Shown here one piece after another: positions 54,985 through 64,000 of a DNA stretch of 64,000 nucleotides. This stretch comes from Drosophila persimilis. Taxonomy: Eukaryota > Arthropoda > Insecta > Diptera > Drosophilidae. The stretch covers positions 186,001 to 250,000 of the forward strand of contig NW_020825321.1 of NCBI RefSeq assembly GCF_003286085.1, written 5' to 3'. The position numbers were made by a program, and so were the translations under genes. The notes beneath the pieces are model-generated. The model was not told the DNA's origin. It worked only from the letters and a program-made list of their open reading frames with translations, and ran no database searches. The stretch's first letter is position 1. Each line of letters opens with the position of its first letter.

Positions 54985-55177
54985 AGGTTTATGTTTATCA
55001 TAAATTGGAGGATGGATTGTATCGAATCGTTTTAGGTTCGATACAGCTTTCGTTATATTTTCTACCCTGACGCTCATACTTCTAAAGCTCAAATTAATTT
55101 CCCGGTAGCTGTTTTGAGAATATTTACCGTTCACTCTACCACTGATGTTTGTTTCTTAATTAAATCATCTAGGTTAT
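54985..55177 (-). pseudogene. env scrap, copy 2
   Basis: Matches 47590-47780 (minus strand). It ends exactly where the BEL LTR (TGTTCGGGCC) starts, so that element inserted into, or recombined with, the env remnant. Confidence 0.6.
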
Positions 55178-55572
55178 TGTTCGGGCCAGCCGCTGAATAA
55201 TAACCGTAACTTTAACATTATTATTGTATGAGCAGAGAGAACCGCCTATGTTGTAAAGCGTTGACTTTCTGCAGAGCTGCTGCGCTCTCCCGCTAAAGGG
55301 GCTCTCTGCCGCCGCCACTTCGGCAATTACTTTGATGTGCTGCCGCCACTTCGGCAATCACTTTAATCTAACGCCGTCGTCTATAGTTTAGTTCTATGCT
55401 AACCCCTCTGCGCATTGGTTGCATATCGATCTCGCATAAAGTTTATCTGGCAATAGCAAGCAATCGGCTTCCGCTAAGCCACCAAGATTAAATACGAATT
55501 ATAAAGTTTAACCCAAAATCTCTTTTCATTTTTGAAACACATAGGTGCCAAAAAAGCTTGGCATCTCAAACA
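55178..55572 (+). repeat. BEL/Pao 5' LTR
   Basis: TG...CA ends, 395 bp. A short internal direct repeat, TGCCGCCACTTCGGCAAT, occurs at about 55309 and 55341. Copy 2 is 61189-61583. Confidence 0.8.
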
Positions 55573-55590
55573 TTGGTTACCCCCCGACGT
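55573..55590 (+). promoter_or_regulatory. BEL/Pao primer-binding site region
   Basis: TTGGTTACCCCCCGACGT directly after the LTR. Copy 2 has TTGGTACCCCCCGACGTG (one T fewer). The TGG start and position fit; tRNA not identified. Confidence 0.6.
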
Positions 55591-55910
55591 AATATAAAAC
55601 CATTTTTTAATCGCGTTCCGTTAAAACACTTATTAATTATACAATATTGTGTTGTTGGGTAGTTTAACTACCAACAAATACATTTGGGTGCACATTGAAA
55701 AACAGTTTAAAGTGCAAATTCAGTGAGAGTGCGGCTGGAATATTTATAGACAAATTCCGGTACTTTAAGCGTCGAATCTCTCATTCTCTGCGCAGCTGCA
55801 GCCGCGGTTCTTGACTTTTCGTGTCTTGCATTCTCGCTCTCGCGTCTATACATCGTCGCTTAAGCGGTATTTCATTTTCCGTTGTTGTGTCGAATTGCAC
55901 AACGGTTAAC

Positions 55911-57929
55911 ATGGACAACGATCCGAATACAGGCGCGGGCGGAAATATTGTGGTGGCTGATTCCAGACTGAGTCTGTATAAGCGTAAATGTCAGTCATTA
56001 TATGATCGATTGCACAGGCTTGGCGAATCCTTTGCGGGGAATAAAATCGATAAGCTGACCGCCGCGGAAGTCGGGGTGCGCCTTGATATGTTGGCAGAAA
56101 TTCGAGAGGAATTTAATAAGGCCCATAATGAATTGGAGGCTCTCGATCAAAACGAGATTGGGAGTGAGCTGCGCGAAATCTTCGATACTCTTTTCATATC
56201 GTTGAAAGCTGAGTTGCTGGCTGCTGTTGAAGTAAGCCAGTCACACGCCGCTGCCCATTCTACGACTCTGCCAAGCCATTCCGGACATAGTACCATCATC
56301 ATGGCTCACAAGCAGCGACTTCCTGAGCTGAAGGTGCCTAAGTTTTCTGGTGGATACGTCGAGTTCTCGGATTTTATGGCAATGTTCAAATCGGTGATTG
56401 AAGCGGATGCGGATCTCAGTGACATCGAGAAATTCCAACACCTTCGCTCTTGCCTCGCTGATGCGGCTTTGGATTCGGTTCGATCGTTGGAGCTCTCCAG
56501 TGCCAATTATCGTGAGGCTCTGGATATACTTAATAAACGCTTTAATAACAAAAGACTTGTTTTCCAGGCACATTTCAAGAAGATTCTTGGGCTAAAGAGG
56601 GTAGACTCGCATTCTGCTAAAAGGCTTCGGGAGTTTTCGGATGCAGTCAATTTACACATGCGAGCGTTGCAGACATTGGGAATTGCTGAGGAGATTTCAG
56701 GATTCATGGTCATCAACATGCTGCTGCAGAAGTTGGATTCGAAGACGCAAACCAAATGGGAGGAGCACACATCGTCGGATGCTATACCTACCGCAGAGGA
56801 ATTCTTCGAATTCTGGCAGCAACGCTGCCAGAAAATGGAGCGATTGGAATATGCTACAGCGACACACGCTAGTAGCGATCAGGTGGGAAAAAACCATTCC
56901 TATACGCAGGTTAAGAAAACGTTTGTAGCTTCCAACTCTTCCGCCGACCCGTCTGTATGCGTCTTTTGCCACTCAGCGGGCCATGGAATATACTCGTGCA
57001 AGATATTCGGAAATCTCTCACCGTTGCTGCGCCACAAAGAAGTGAAGAAGCTTTCCCTATGCTTCAATTGCCTAAAACCGGGACACCGGACCCGCGCATG
57101 CAATAGTGGAAAATGTCGAGTATGCGGCGGTAGGCATCATAGTTTGTTGCACTTCGATAGTATACAGCCCACAACACAAGGCTGCCCAGGTATTACTCCT
57201 CCCGATCTGGCCGTTCAACCGGACACTCTTTCCATTGCTCAAAATTCTGCTAGCAGCTCGTCTCTACCTTCGTCTACCTCTCTTGCTGCCCAAGGTCTTC
57301 ACTGTGATGTCGTGCTTCTGGCTACAGCCGTGGTTCTCGTAAAGAATCGGTCTGGCGTTTTAGTTCCTTGTCGTGCCATCTTAGATTCAGGATCGCAGCT
57401 GCATCTCGTCACATCCAGGTTCGCCCAGCAGCTTCAGCTTAGGAGAACTCAATCGTCTGCACTTGTGTTTGGACTGGGCGATACCAGCGTTTCTACTGAG
57501 GGATCCACCATAAGCATTTGTATGCATTCTCGCACCTCTGCTTACACAACTACGCTTATTGCTCTCATCGCCCCCACGATTACCGATTCTCAACCAAGTA
57601 TGACAGTAAATGTATCCGATTGGCGTATTCCATCTAACATTCAGCTCGCTGATCCTGCATTTTTCAATCCTCAACGGGTTGATCTTCTCATTGGTGCGAG
57701 CGTTTTTTATGATCTCCTCTGCGTAGGACAAATCAAACTCACCGATGGACTGCCTCTTCTGCAGAAGACCCGGCTTGGGTGGATCGTATCTGGCGGTGGA
57801 CAGAAGGTATCAAGCTCGGCGCTTTTGGCCACGCACAATTGTCCAGATTCGATAGCTGAGATGGAAGCAAGGTTGGATAAAACTCTTCGTATGTTTTGGG
57901 ACTTCACCATTGTGAAGCAAATTTCGTAA
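55911..57929 (+). CDS. gag: BEL/Pao Gag-protease
   Basis: The frame is open from 55821, but the best start is the ATG at 55911 (MDNDPNTGAGG), after AACGGTTAAC. It gives 672 residues. The N-terminal half is helical, with KVPKFSGGYVEFSDFMAMF and LELSSANYREAL, the conserved Pao-type Gag region. Knuckle-type motifs follow: CVFCHSAGHGIYSC (~56960), CFNCLKPGHRTRAC (~57062) and a third Cys/His cluster CRVCGGRHHSLLH. An aspartic protease AILDSGSQLHLV follows (catalytic D-S-G at 57384-57392). The frame stops at 57927-57929 shortly after MFWDF, where BEL polyproteins normally continue into RT, so a frame break disconnects pol. Confidence 0.85.
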   Translation: MDNDPNTGAGGNIVVADSRLSLYKRKCQSLYDRLHRLGESFAGNKIDKLTAAEVGVRLDMLAEIREEFNKAHNELEALDQNEIGSELREIFDTLFISLKAELLAAVEVSQSHAAAHSTTLPSHSGHSTIIMAHKQRLPELKVPKFSGGYVEFSDFMAMFKSVIEADADLSDIEKFQHLRSCLADAALDSVRSLELSSANYREALDILNKRFNNKRLVFQAHFKKILGLKRVDSHSAKRLREFSDAVNLHMRALQTLGIAEEISGFMVINMLLQKLDSKTQTKWEEHTSSDAIPTAEEFFEFWQQRCQKMERLEYATATHASSDQVGKNHSYTQVKKTFVASNSSADPSVCVFCHSAGHGIYSCKIFGNLSPLLRHKEVKKLSLCFNCLKPGHRTRACNSGKCRVCGGRHHSLLHFDSIQPTTQGCPGITPPDLAVQPDTLSIAQNSASSSSLPSSTSLAAQGLHCDVVLLATAVVLVKNRSGVLVPCRAILDSGSQLHLVTSRFAQQLQLRRTQSSALVFGLGDTSVSTEGSTISICMHSRTSAYTTTLIALIAPTITDSQPSMTVNVSDWRIPSNIQLADPAFFNPQRVDLLIGASVFYDLLCVGQIKLTDGLPLLQKTRLGWIVSGGGQKVSSSALLATHNCPDSIAEMEARLDKTLRMFWDFTIVKQIS

Positions 57930-59618
57930 GCCACCTTTCACGGTTGCCATCCGGGGAGTATGCAGTTCGTCTGCCGCTAAATAACAATACTGATCGTTTA
58001 GGAGAATCTTATGCTCAGGCTTATCGACGGTTCATCAGTCTGGAGCGAAAACTGGAGCGTAATCCTACACTCAAGGAGCGGTATTCCGCCTTTATGAGGG
58101 AGTACATTGATTTGCATCATATGCACCAAGTCAACCCTGATTCCCGTAGTCTCTGCAAATATTTCTTGCCTCATCACTGTGTCCTAAAGGAGGACAGTAC
58201 GACGACAAAACTCCGTGTCGTTTTCGATGGATCCGCAGCTACATCAACTGGATATTCTCTAAATGATGTGATGATGACAGGCCCTGTTATTCAGCCTGCA
58301 TTGTTTAACATATTGATTCGCTTTCGAACATATCCAGTCGCTCTCACTGGGGACATTTGTAAAATGTACCGCTGCGTACGAGTGTCTCCACCCGACAATT
58401 TGTATCAGTGCATCCTATGGCGAGATTCCATCGAGTCCGAGGTTCAAGTCTACACATCAGACACCGTCACATACGGGACGAGGGCTGCATCATTTTTAGC
58501 GGTCCGCGCAATGCACCAGCTGGCCATCGACGAGGGTGAATCCTACCCTCTTGGCTCAGCTGCTCTGCGGCAGGAGTTTTACGTGGATGACCTTATTTCG
58601 GGCGGTAATTCGGTCGCACAGGTCATGGACAAGATGCACCAAACATCAGCTTTACTGTCCCGTGGTAACTTTAGACTTAGGAAATGGTGCTCCAGTCACC
58701 AGGAAGTACTTGAGGGAACCCCTGAAGATGACATAGAGAAGTTCCTAAAGTTTAATGATGGAAGCGACATAGCCAAAACTCTCGGCTTAGCGTGGGACCC
58801 TGCTTCGGATCAGCTGCTTTTTGCCTTGTCCGCACTGGACACAAACTCAAAGCCATCAAAGCGGTCGGTTTTATCTACGATTGCGCGGTTCTACGACCCT
58901 CTTGGATTGATAAATCCAGTCATTGTCAGGTGCAAAATCTTCCTTCAGCAGCTTTGGAGAGAAAATTTGGATTGGGATGAAAGCCTACCCTCAGCATTGC
59001 ATTCAACTTGGATGGACTTGAGAAATAGTTTGGCAAGCATTTCTCGGAACTCATTTCCTCGCTTGGTTCTTCGTTCTAGTGTGGCTACAGAAGCTCACGG
59101 ATTCTGAGATGCCAGCTTAGAAGCATATGGCGCTTGCGTGTATGTCGTGTCCAGGGAAGCCCAGTCTTCGAGCCACGTTTTGTGCTCAAAGTCGCGAGTG
59201 GCGCCGCTAAAGACTATATCGATTGCTAAGCTGGAATTAAGTGGAGCCCATTTGCTTGCAGAATGTAAAGGACATGGGAATCTTTACAGGTCGGTTCTAT
59301 TGCTGGTCGGATTCGTCAACAGCATTATCTTGGATTAGGGACGAGCCAGCTAAATTTCAAGTTTTCGTGGCAAATCGAGTGGCATCAATTCATGAGTTGA
59401 CGGCAGCCATGGAATGGCGCTATGTTCCCACATCTTTAAATCCTGCTGATATTCTCTCGAGAGGCTCGCTTCCCAACCATCTTATCCAGTCAGAGCTATG
59501 GTTTCACGGCCCGCGAGGGCTTGGACCATCCCCCAAATCTAATTGTAAACTTTCTGGCATGTCGTTATTGCTGCCGACGCTACGGCCGCTAGTATTTCCA
59601 GTACTATTCGACAAATGA
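57896..59618 (+). pseudogene. pol: BEL/Pao pol: RT and RNaseH
   Basis: Shifted relative to gag. RT 57896-59107 includes LPSGEYAVRLPL, KLRVVFDGSA, LTGDICKMYRCV, VTYGTRAASFLAVRAM and the catalytic YVDD (58580-58591), then FYDPLGLINPV. A TGA at 59105-59107 falls in HGF*DAS, where a Cys codon is usual; RNaseH continues in frame to ~59268, shifts frame, and runs to 59618 (WSDSSTALSWI, SLNPADILSRG). Integrase is absent. Inactive. Confidence 0.85.
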
Positions 59619-60435
59619 AGCTGACCTAACGATGCGGTGGCCATAGCCACATCCGCCATCATATCTGAAAGATGACTATTTCCAGAGTCCAAAGCACATG
59701 CGCCGTTCTCAACACTAATATCAAGCCCAAGCTATTTCCATGCGGAAATCGAAAGTCCCCTTCAGTTATTAACGCCGGCAGTTCATTTCGTGGACGCGCT
59801 GACGCTGAAATACGTGCATAGCTACACTGAAGCGCAGGACCAGAGTTGGTTGCTAAAATACTGGCTACACCAAAAAGACCATTTGATTGGTGACGCGGAA
59901 AAGTGAGATTTCGGCTATAATAGGGGTGTACTCCATCGGTGCCACAGATTGATGATGCTGACGATCCCATTGACGAGGACGATAAAAAAGAAGATCCAAC
60001 GGTTGTGTTTCGCGGAACTGAGCCAGTAGCCGCTGGTGATGGCGGTGGGCTTTGATCTTCATCTTCAAGCAAATTGTCCTCGCTTTGAGTAGTGGACGCA
60101 ACTCCACACGGATTTTCTTTGTGAACATCATCACTTTTCTGGCTGGATTGGTGTGAGCTTTCCAGAATATCAGATACTTCATCAGGGAGGTTAAACTCTC
60201 TCACGACCCGAAGCCGAATTTGTCGTTCAATTTCATGTTTTGATGAAAGTGGCAGTAGCAATGCACGCTGGCACATAGGTGACTGGCGAAGTTTATTTTC
60301 GCGTTTACGCATTGCCAATAAAGTTTGGTTATCCGGTGCTGGTATAACAGCCGACCCTACCATCATGTCAATATTTTCATGAATAGCACCACGATTAACA
60401 ACACTACAAAGTCCATTATTAGCCGCTGCATTCAT
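59615..60435 (-). pseudogene. host-gene-like coding fragment, antisense (unidentified)
   Basis: An ATG-initiated 258-codon frame on the minus strand (60435-59659) encodes a protein unlike any retroelement domain: a basic helical part (LLAMRKRENKLRQSPMC, HEIERQIRLRVVREFN) then an acidic, Ser/Pro-rich region (LLEDEDQSPPPSPAATG, SSMGSSASSICGT). At about 59735 a 1-nt shift moves protein-like sequence into another frame that continues (VENGACALDSGNSHLSDMM) to ~59615. Codon use is mixed, like an ordinary fly gene. It lies between BEL pol (cut at 59620) and the next tandem unit (60449). I cannot name the gene; it may be a captured exon or the original target. Confidence 0.5.
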
Positions 60436-60448
60436 GTGGGATCCTGCA

Positions 60449-60654
60449 TTCGGTAGATCCTCGGCGGTTATCGATATCGGCGGGACGCTGGTTTTGCCCC
60501 CCGTGGCTCTAGGGACTCATAGGCTAAGCTCGGGGTCCGTCTTACGCTTCTCCGTTTGTCCCGATGTGCTGGGCTGTGGCGATCTGGCCCCTGGGTTGGC
60601 GACCAATTCTCCTGGGTAGTACTCACTGGGCTGTTCCTCTGTATGGGATTCCAT
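60449..60654 (-). pseudogene. gag: Osvaldo-like gag start, copy 3, antisense
   Basis: ATG at 60654-60652 with the same 176-bp deletion as copy 2 and only the first ~200 bases of gag retained. Leader to the primer-binding site at 60934-60951. The shared deletion shows copies 2 and 3 derive from one another. Confidence 0.7.
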
Positions 60655-60994
60655 TACTCCGCTTATTACATGCGTCCGCTATTTCGTTTGGCCTGCGTTT
60701 TTTTTTTCGGCGCTTGGGCACTGGGTCGAGCTTAGCTGCGGGCGTTTCGAATTTCTTCTCGGGGTGACGACACCGTTCGCGTTTCTTTGTTGCTGCGCCG
60801 CGCTTTTGTTGGCTCATTGCTCAACTTGCACCGCTGGAAATTGGGCGAGGTCCGGGATTCCTTCACGTTGTTTTCTTGGTTCTCTAGCGGCCGTGGGTCC
60901 TTAGTCCAAAATCCCTCGTCGATGTTCCCTCAGGTCCCTGCTCGGGCGCCACTTGTGATGGACCTAGGTCATCTACTTCAACCTACTTTGTAGT

Positions 60995-61188
60995 AGGTTT
61001 ATGTTTATCATAAATTGGAGGATGGATTGTATCGAATCGTTTTAGGTTCGATACAGCTTTCGTTATATTTTCTACCCTGACGCTCATACTTCTAAAGCTC
61101 AAATTAATTTCCTCGGTAGCTGTTTTGAGAATATTTACCGTTCACTCTACCACTGATGTTTGTTTCTTAATTAAATCATGTAGGTTAT
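60995..61188 (-). pseudogene. env scrap, copy 3
   Basis: Same as 54985-55177 with one extra base (CCTCGG rather than CCCGG). Abuts the BEL LTR at 61189. Confidence 0.6.
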
Positions 61189-61583
61189 TGTTCGGGCCAG
61201 CCGCTGAATAATAACCGTAACTTTAACATTATTATTGTATGAGCAGAGAGAGCCGCCTATGTTGTAAAGCGTTGACTTTCTGCAGAGCTGCTGCGCTCTC
61301 CCGCTAAAGGGGCTCTCTGCCGCCGCCACTTCGGCAATTACTTTGATGTGCTGCCGCCACTTCGGCAATCACTTTAATCTAACGCCGTCGTCTATAGTTT
61401 AGTTCTATGCTAACCCCTCTGCGCATTGGTTGCATATCGATCTCGCATAAAGTTTATCTGGCAATAGCAAGCAATCGGCTTCCGCTAAGCCACCAAGATT
61501 AAATACGAATTATAAAGTTTAACCCAAAATCTCTTTTCATTTTTGAAACACATAGGTGCCAAAAAAGCTTGGCATCTCAAACA
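61189..61583 (+). repeat. BEL/Pao 5' LTR, copy 2
   Basis: Matches 55178-55572; TGTTCGGG...CAAACA. Confidence 0.8.
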
Positions 61584-61920
61584 TTGGTACCCCCCGACGT
61601 GATATAAAACCATTTCTTAATCGCGTTCCGTTAAAACACTTATTAATTATACAATATTGTGTTGTTGGGTAGTTTAACTACCAACAAATACATTTGGGTG
61701 CACATTGAAAAACAGTTTAAAGTGCAAATTCAGTGAGAGTGCGGCTGGAATATTTATAGACAAATTCCGGTACTTTAAGCGTCGAATCTCTCATTCTCTG
61801 CGCAGCTGCAGCCGCGGTTCTTGACTTTTCGTGTCTTGCATTCTCGCTCTCGCGTCTATACATCGTCGCTTAAGCGGTATTTCATTTTCCGTTGTTGTGT
61901 CGAATTGCACAACGGTTAAC

Positions 61921-63939
61921 ATGGACAACGATCCGAATACAGGCGCGGGCGGAAATATTGTGGTGGCTGATTCCAGACTGAGTCTGTATAAGCGTAAATG
62001 TCAGTCATTATATGATCGATTGCACAGGCTTGGCGAATCCTTTGCGGTGAATAAAATCGATAAGATGACCGCCGCGGAAGTCGAGGTGCGCCTTGATATG
62101 TTGGCAGAAATTCGAGAGGAATTTAATAAGGCCCATAATGAATTGGAGGCTCTCGATCAAAACGAGATTGGGAGTGAGCTGCGCGAAATCTTCGATACTC
62201 TTTTCATATCGTTGAAAGCTGAGTTGCTGGCTGCTGTTGAAGTAAGCCAGTCACACGCCGCTGCCCATTCTACGACTCTGCCAAGCCATTCCGGACATAG
62301 TACCATCATCATGGCTCAAAAGCAGCGACTTCCTGAGCTGAAGGTGCCTAAGTTTTCTGGTGGATACGTCGAGTTCTCGGATTTTATGGCAATGTTCAAA
62401 TCGGTGATTGAAGCGGATGCGGATCTCAGTGACATCGAGAAATTCCAACACCTTCGCTCTTGCCTCGCTGATGCGGCTTTGGATTCGGTTCGATCGTTGG
62501 AGCTCTCCAGTGCCAATTATCGTGAGGCTCTGGATATACTTAATAAACGCTTTAATAACAAAAGACTTGTTTTCCAGGCACATTTCAAGAAGATTCTTGG
62601 GCTAAAGAGGGTAGACTCGCATTCTGCTAAAAGGCTTCGGGAGTTTTCGGATGCAGTCAATTTACACATGCGAGCGTTGCAGACATTGGGAATTGCTGAG
62701 GAGATTTCAGGATTCATGGTCATCAACATGCTGCTGCAGAAGTTGGATTCGAAGACGCAAACCAAATGGGAGGAGCACAAATCGTCGGATGCTATACCTA
62801 CCGCAGAGGAATTCTTCGAATTCTTGCAGCAACGCTGCCAGAAAATGGAGCGATTGGAATATGCTACAGCGACACACGCTAGTAGCGATCAGGTGGGAAA
62901 AAACCATTCCCATACGCATGTTAAGAAAACGTTTGTAGCTTCCAACTCTTCCGCCGACCCGTCTGTATGCGTATTTTGCCACTCAGCGGGCCATGGAATA
63001 TACTCGTGCAAGATATTCGGAAATCTCTCACCGTTGCTGCGCCACAAAGAAGTGAAGAAGCTTTCCCTATGCTTCAATTGCCTAAAACCGGGACACCGGA
63101 CCCGCGCATGCAATAGTGGAAAATGTCGAGTATGCGGCGGTAGGCATCATAGTTTGTTGCACTTCGATAGTATACAGCCCACAACACAAGGCTGCCCAGG
63201 TATTACTCCTCCCGATCTGGCCGTTCAACCGGACACTCTTTCCATTGCTCAAAATTCTGCTAGCAGCTCGTCTCTACCTTCGTCTACCTCTCTTGCTGCC
63301 CAAGGTCTTCACTGTGATGTCGTGCTTCTGGCTACAGCCGTGGTTCTCGTAAAGAATCGGTCTGGCGTTTTAGTTCCTTGTCGTGCCATCTTAGATTCAG
63401 GATCGCAGCTGCATCTCGTCACATCCAGGTTCGCCCAGCAGCTTCAGCTTAGGAGAACTCAATCGTCTGCACTTGTGTTTGGACTGGGCGATACCAGCGT
63501 TTCTACTGAGGGATCCACCATAAGCATTTGTATGCATTCTCGCACCTCTGCTTACACAACTACGCTTATTGCTCTCATCGCCCCCACGATTACCGATTCT
63601 CAACCAAGTATGACAGTAAATGTATCCGATTGGCGTATTCCATCTAACATTCAGCTCGCTGATCCTGCATTTTTCAATCCTCAACGGGTTGATCTTCTCA
63701 TTGGTGCGAGCGTTTTTTATGATCTCCTCTGCGTAGGGCAAATCAAACTCACCGATGGACTGCCTCTTCTGCAGAAGACCCGGCTTGGGTGGATCGTATC
63801 TGGCGGTGGACAGAAGGTATCAAGCTCGGCGCTTTTGGCCACGCACAATTGTCCAGATTCGATAGCTGAGATGGAAGCAAGGTTGGATAAAACTCTTCGT
63901 ATGTTTTGGGACTTCACCATTGTGAAGCAAATTTCGTAA
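61921..63939 (+). CDS. gag: BEL/Pao Gag-protease, copy 2
   Basis: Start ATG at 61921; 672 residues, again fully open, with the same stop after MFWDF at 63937-63939. It has the same knuckle motifs and DSG protease as the first copy. It differs by a handful of residues (for example G to V and L to M near residues 37-45, W to L in EFFEF(W/L)QQ). Both copies therefore carry the frame break before pol, so that mutation predates the tandem duplication. Confidence 0.85.
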   Translation: MDNDPNTGAGGNIVVADSRLSLYKRKCQSLYDRLHRLGESFAVNKIDKMTAAEVEVRLDMLAEIREEFNKAHNELEALDQNEIGSELREIFDTLFISLKAELLAAVEVSQSHAAAHSTTLPSHSGHSTIIMAQKQRLPELKVPKFSGGYVEFSDFMAMFKSVIEADADLSDIEKFQHLRSCLADAALDSVRSLELSSANYREALDILNKRFNNKRLVFQAHFKKILGLKRVDSHSAKRLREFSDAVNLHMRALQTLGIAEEISGFMVINMLLQKLDSKTQTKWEEHKSSDAIPTAEEFFEFLQQRCQKMERLEYATATHASSDQVGKNHSHTHVKKTFVASNSSADPSVCVFCHSAGHGIYSCKIFGNLSPLLRHKEVKKLSLCFNCLKPGHRTRACNSGKCRVCGGRHHSLLHFDSIQPTTQGCPGITPPDLAVQPDTLSIAQNSASSSSLPSSTSLAAQGLHCDVVLLATAVVLVKNRSGVLVPCRAILDSGSQLHLVTSRFAQQLQLRRTQSSALVFGLGDTSVSTEGSTISICMHSRTSAYTTTLIALIAPTITDSQPSMTVNVSDWRIPSNIQLADPAFFNPQRVDLLIGASVFYDLLCVGQIKLTDGLPLLQKTRLGWIVSGGGQKVSSSALLATHNCPDSIAEMEARLDKTLRMFWDFTIVKQIS

Positions 63940-64000
63940 GCCACCTTTCACGGTTGCCATCCGGGGAGTATGCAGTTCGTCTGCCGCTAAATAACAATAC
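63906..64000 (+). pseudogene. pol: BEL/Pao pol start, copy 2 (runs off window)
   Basis: Same out-of-frame pol start as at 57896 (NFVSHLSRLPSGEYAVRLPL), cut by the window edge. Confidence 0.7.

Larger units (their letters stand above)
52677..55177. repeat. second copy of the 45111-47780 block
   Basis: Same order and strand as the first; very similar sequence. It lacks 176 bp in gag. On the left it continues into the internally deleted CR1, which the first copy does not. Confidence 0.85.
55178..59620 (+). mobile_element. BEL/Pao LTR retrotransposon, 3'-truncated
   Basis: 5' LTR 55178-55572 (TGTTCGGG...CAAACA), primer-binding site, gag-protease, and pol to the end of RNaseH at ~59618. Integrase and 3' LTR are missing: the sequence is cut by a host-like fragment. 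A duplicated copy starts at 61189. Confidence 0.88.
54439..60448. repeat. 6,010-bp tandem unit, copy 1
   Basis: The sequence from TTCGGTAGATCCTCGG at 54439 recurs at 60449. The unit contains an Osvaldo-like 5' part (minus), an env scrap, the BEL/Pao element (plus) and a host-like fragment (minus). Copy 2 (60449-64000) runs off the window. Only scattered single-base and 1-bp indel differences were seen. Confidence 0.88.
60449..64000. repeat. 6,010-bp tandem unit, copy 2 (partial)
   Basis: It repeats 54439 onward. The edge joins host-like sequence (TCCTGCA) to TTCGGTAGATCC. It ends inside pol at the window end, so the array may continue. Confidence 0.88.

Noticed and set aside
1-64000. tRNA, rRNA, CRISPR or bacterial operon features
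   Set aside because: None found by eye; splice signals, non-LTR/LTR elements and target duplications indicate a eukaryotic (fly) genome. tRNA-like matches are primer-binding sites only.

Overview
This is insect heterochromatin, almost certainly Drosophila: about 64 kb made nearly entirely of nested, truncated and locally duplicated transposable elements. The Drosophila call rests on a 17.6/297-type errantivirus with AGT...ACT long terminal repeats (LTRs) and an ATAT target duplication, on DINE-1-like Helitron relatives with GTCC/GACG microsatellite cores, on Bilbo/TRIM-like LOA elements, CR1 and R1-clade non-LTR elements, and on BEL/Pao and Osvaldo/Ulysses-like LTR elements. The wording of the DINE-1 ends and the LOA type lean toward the obscura group, but that is a weak inference. 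No intact single-copy host gene is visible. There are three host-like coding fragments, at 18.7-19.3 kb, 20.45-20.61 kb and 59.6-60.4 kb.

Layout. 1-9029: an Osvaldo/Ulysses-like gypsy-superfamily element (gag, protease, a coding 93-bp minisatellite, RT-RNaseH-integrase, an acidic third ORF, a ~1.44-kb LTR) carrying a head-to-tail duplication of 5,498 bp. 9370-16457: a nearly full-length errantivirus with two LTRs, gag (one nonsense codon), pol and env. 16.5-23 kb: low-coding DNA with a Helitron 3' terminus, two DINE-1 copies and two putative host exon clusters. 23.0-43.5 kb: an mdg3/micropia-like gag-pol remnant split by a CR1-superfamily-like non-LTR element with a 12-bp target duplication. 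That element is itself opened by a 14.7-kb block of antisense CR1 and LOA elements, which contains a 5,137-bp tandem duplication. 43.5-45 kb: three DINE-1 pieces. 45-55 kb: two copies, 7,566 bp apart, of a block [CR1 5' part / Osvaldo-like gag with a lysine-type primer-binding site / env scrap]. Between them lies a BEL-type pol-env remnant carrying a LOA insertion and an internally deleted CR1. 54.4-64 kb: a 6,010-bp tandem unit [Osvaldo-like 5' part, env scrap, BEL/Pao LTR-gag-pol, antisense host-like gene fragment], with a second copy running off the window.

The genes here serve element replication, not a host pathway. Gag, protease, RT, RNaseH and integrase belong to the LTR elements; endonuclease-RT(-RNaseH) belongs to the non-LTR elements. 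Almost every copy is broken by stops or frameshifts. The intact reading frames are the errantivirus pol and env and the BEL/Pao gag (two copies). The dense antisense nesting and repeated local tandem duplication fit a piRNA-cluster-like or Y/pericentromeric setting; this is inference.
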